From assembly GCA_963723595.1 (NCBI GenBank), contig CAVRRQ010000001.1, forward strand, positions 744,001-808,000: a stretch of 64,000 nt of DNA, read 5' to 3'. Of the stretch, positions 60,755 to 64,000 are shown in pieces (positions within the stretch are counted from its first letter, which is position 1; the number at the start of each line of letters is the position of its first letter). The position numbers were made by a program, and so were the translations under genes. The notes under the pieces are model-generated. The model worked only from the letters and a program-made list of their open reading frames with translations. It was not told where the DNA came from and did no database searches. This stretch comes from RYN-230 sp963723595. GTDB lineage: Bacteria > Actinomycetota > Actinomycetes > Streptosporangiales > Streptosporangiaceae.

Positions 60755-60838
60755 CTGGCCCGGGGGGGCGACCCCCGGACCCCCCGGGACGGCTGGCTCG
60801 GAGGGACACGCCTACGGCGCGCCCCGCCTCGCCAGCCG
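60755..60838 (+). repeat. Dispersed two-hairpin GC repeat, type I (copy after rarA)
   Basis: Hairpin 1 is CCCGGGGGGGCGACCCCCGG. Hairpin 2 pairs GGCTGGC (about 60791-60797) with GCCAGCC (60832-60838), enclosing the common TCGG...ACACGCCTACGGCGCG...CCTC core. The outer stem differs from the copy at 34149 (GCGGGC/GCCCGC) yet still pairs. Confidence 0.8.
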
Positions 60839-60896
60839 CGGTCGCGGGATGGGACGGCCTCCTGCGAGATAAGGTCAGGCAGATGAGGGAGCAGGC

Positions 60897-61882
60897 ATGC
60901 TGAACGCGGTATGGGTGGCGGTCATCATCGCCGCCGCGGGCTGGGCGGTCCTGGTGATCGCCGCGGTCTACGTGCTGATCAAGCTGTCCAGGCTGATCAC
61001 CCAGACCTCCGCGACCGTGACCGGGCTGCGGGAGAACAGCGACGCGGTGATCGCCCGGGCCCACGCCACGATCGACGCCACCGCCGGGCAGCTCGACCGG
61101 ACCGACGAGATCACTGCGAGCATGGACCACGTCGCCGCGGGCATGGCCGAGCTGACCGGGCGGGTGACCGCGCTCGCGCCGCTGGCCCGGCTGGCCGCCG
61201 CCACGTCCGGCACCAGGCTCGCCCGCGTCTCCGCCTTCGTGTACGGCGTCCGGCACGCCGCGGAACTGCGGGCCACAGCTGCCGAGGCGAGGCGCGCCGG
61301 CGGCGTGTCCTCTCCGAGGCAGCTGTCCCGGGGGGCTGCGGGGGGTCGTCCCCCCGAGCCAGCAGAGCGCGCCGGCGGCGTGTCCTCTCCGAGGCAGCTG
61401 TCCCGGGGGGCTGCGGGGGGTCGTCCCCCCGAGCCAGCAGAGCGCGCCGGCGGCGTGTCCTCTCCGAGGCAGCTGTCCCGGGGGGCTGCGGGGGGTCGTC
61501 CCCCCGAGCCAGCAGAGCGCGCCGGCGGCGTGTCCTCTCCGAGGCAGCTGTCCCGGGGGCCGGGGGCTCCGGGGCGTAGTCCCCCGGGAAAGCGCTGCGG
61601 GGGGTCGCCCCCCCGGGCCAGCAGAGCCTGCCGGACATCGCACTGGGGGCAGGTCATGATCCGCAGGGTGTTCTGGCTGACCCTCGGGGCAGCGGTCGGG
61701 ATCACCGGGTACCGCCGGGTGACCGCGGTGGCGCGGGCGATCATGCCGCCCCCGCGGGCCCGGGAAGCGGCCCGGTTCGCCGGGGATGTCCGTGAGGGCA
61801 TGGACATCTACCGCCAGCGCCAGATCCAGGCCTCACGTCCTGCCCTCGAGGGGCGTACCGACCATGAAGAGGATGGCCGTTG

Positions 61883-61883
<1 letters not shown>
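60897..61883 (+). CDS. DUF948 membrane protein whose frame runs through a repeat array into the next gene
   Basis: The frame is open for 328 codons. Residues 1-125 are a DUF948 protein: one membrane helix (VWVAVIIAAAGWAVLVIAAV) and a long helix of methyl-accepting-like heptads (TQTSATVTGLRENSDAVI, ITASMDHVAAGMAELTGRVT). Residues about 133-245 are the translation of GC repeats: three identical 25-residue units starting RAGGVSSPRQLSRG. From codon 254 the sequence is a second conserved actinobacterial protein that is usually its own gene. The original DUF948 stop appears lost through repeat insertion. The gene order rarA-DUF948-small protein-alaS is conserved. Confidence 0.7.
61292..61559 (-). 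repeat. Array of 75-bp repeats (three perfect copies and one partial)
   Basis: Units start at 61292, 61367, 61442 and 61517 (partial, to 61559). They are the type I dispersed repeat in the reverse orientation. The three full copies look identical base for base. 75 is divisible by three, so the frame is kept. The sequence around the first unit forms a hairpin with outer arms ACAGCTGCC (61276-61284) and GGCAGCTGT (61318-61326). Confidence 0.9.
61555..61623 (+). repeat. Dispersed GC repeat, type II (second copy)
   Basis: It is closely similar to 26665-26732 in the permease gene (GGGGGCCGGGGGCTCCGGGG, then TAGTCCCCCGGGAAAGCG, then GGGGGGTCG and CCCCCCCGGG). It is joined directly to the broken fourth unit of the 75-bp array. 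Confidence 0.75.
61656..61883 (+). CDS. Small conserved actinobacterial protein (DUF6167-like), probable separate start
   Basis: The product is 75 residues if started at ATG 61656, which has GGGGGCAGG just upstream. MIRRVFWLTLGAAVGITGYR is a short membrane-inserting N-terminus, followed by a charged helix ending DHEEDGR. In related genomes this is a free gene between the DUF948 gene and alaS. It can be made on its own or as the end of the DUF948 frame. Its stop overlaps the alaS start (TGATG), so translation of alaS may be coupled. Confidence 0.7.

Positions 61884-64000
<2,117 letters not shown>

Noticed and set aside
61292..61559. CRISPR array
   Set aside because: The 75-bp units are contiguous with no spacers between repeats, are read in frame, and no cas genes are present.

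Overview
The window is chromosomal DNA of a very GC-rich Actinomycetota. Signs are the SsgA-like sporulation protein, the PIM lipid genes (pgsA, PatA, PimA), an Eis-type acetyltransferase, many GTG starts, and the conserved order thrS-HIT-pgsA-patA-pimA-pdxS-pdxT-yebC-ruvCAB-yajC-secDF-apt-rel-PPIase-aspS-rarA-alaS. The SsgA family points to a sporulating, filamentous actinomycete (Streptomycetales/Streptosporangiales-like). I cannot name a genus from sequence alone.

Region 1 (1-8.2 kb) is an accessory island in decay. It holds the end of a NUDIX gene, a frameshifted XRE/TPR regulator, a frameshifted HATPase-like gene, a broken small XRE gene, an IS701-family element with intact ends and CTAG target duplications but a frameshifted transposase, a multiply frameshifted relaxase and an integrase C-terminus. 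This looks like a dead actinomycete integrative/conjugative element. Its right side is a tRNA cluster, Gly(GCC)-Cys(GCA)-Val(GAC), in which the third tRNA is cut in its anticodon arm by a 1.3-kb insertion. That insertion carries an intact tRNA-Val(GAC) and an endonuclease VII-like gene.

Region 2 (8.4-31.3 kb) is a mosaic of mostly intact metabolic and accessory genes: DinB, GNAT, hutH plus a class IV aminotransferase, an SsgA-like protein, tRNA-Val(CAC), a cupin, a secreted protein, a DoxX protein with a histone-like tail, an ABC exporter pair, a frameshifted universal stress protein, a trpB-trpA-gntR operon facing an amino-acid permease across tandem repeats, a D-amino-acid PLP enzyme with an ABM monooxygenase, CorA and an L,D-transpeptidase.

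Region 3 (31.4-64 kb) is the conserved core: threonyl-tRNA synthetase, phosphatidylinositol and PIM synthesis (acyltransferase and PimA sharing one reading frame), PLP synthase PdxST with a free-standing ClpC N-domain protein between the two genes, YebC, Holliday-junction enzymes RuvC/A/B, Sec accessory YajC-SecD-SecF, purine salvage and (p)ppGpp synthesis, a cyclophilin, an MBL hydrolase, AspRS, RarA, and AlaRS, which runs off the right edge.

The most striking undescribed structure is a dispersed GC-rich repeat of about 85 bp made of two hairpins. It follows the stop codons of the HIT, rel and rarA genes, and related sequence lies inside the 3' part of ruvC, in a DUF948 gene (as a 75-bp in-frame tandem array) and in the permease gene. 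The outer stem changes sequence between copies but stays largely complementary.
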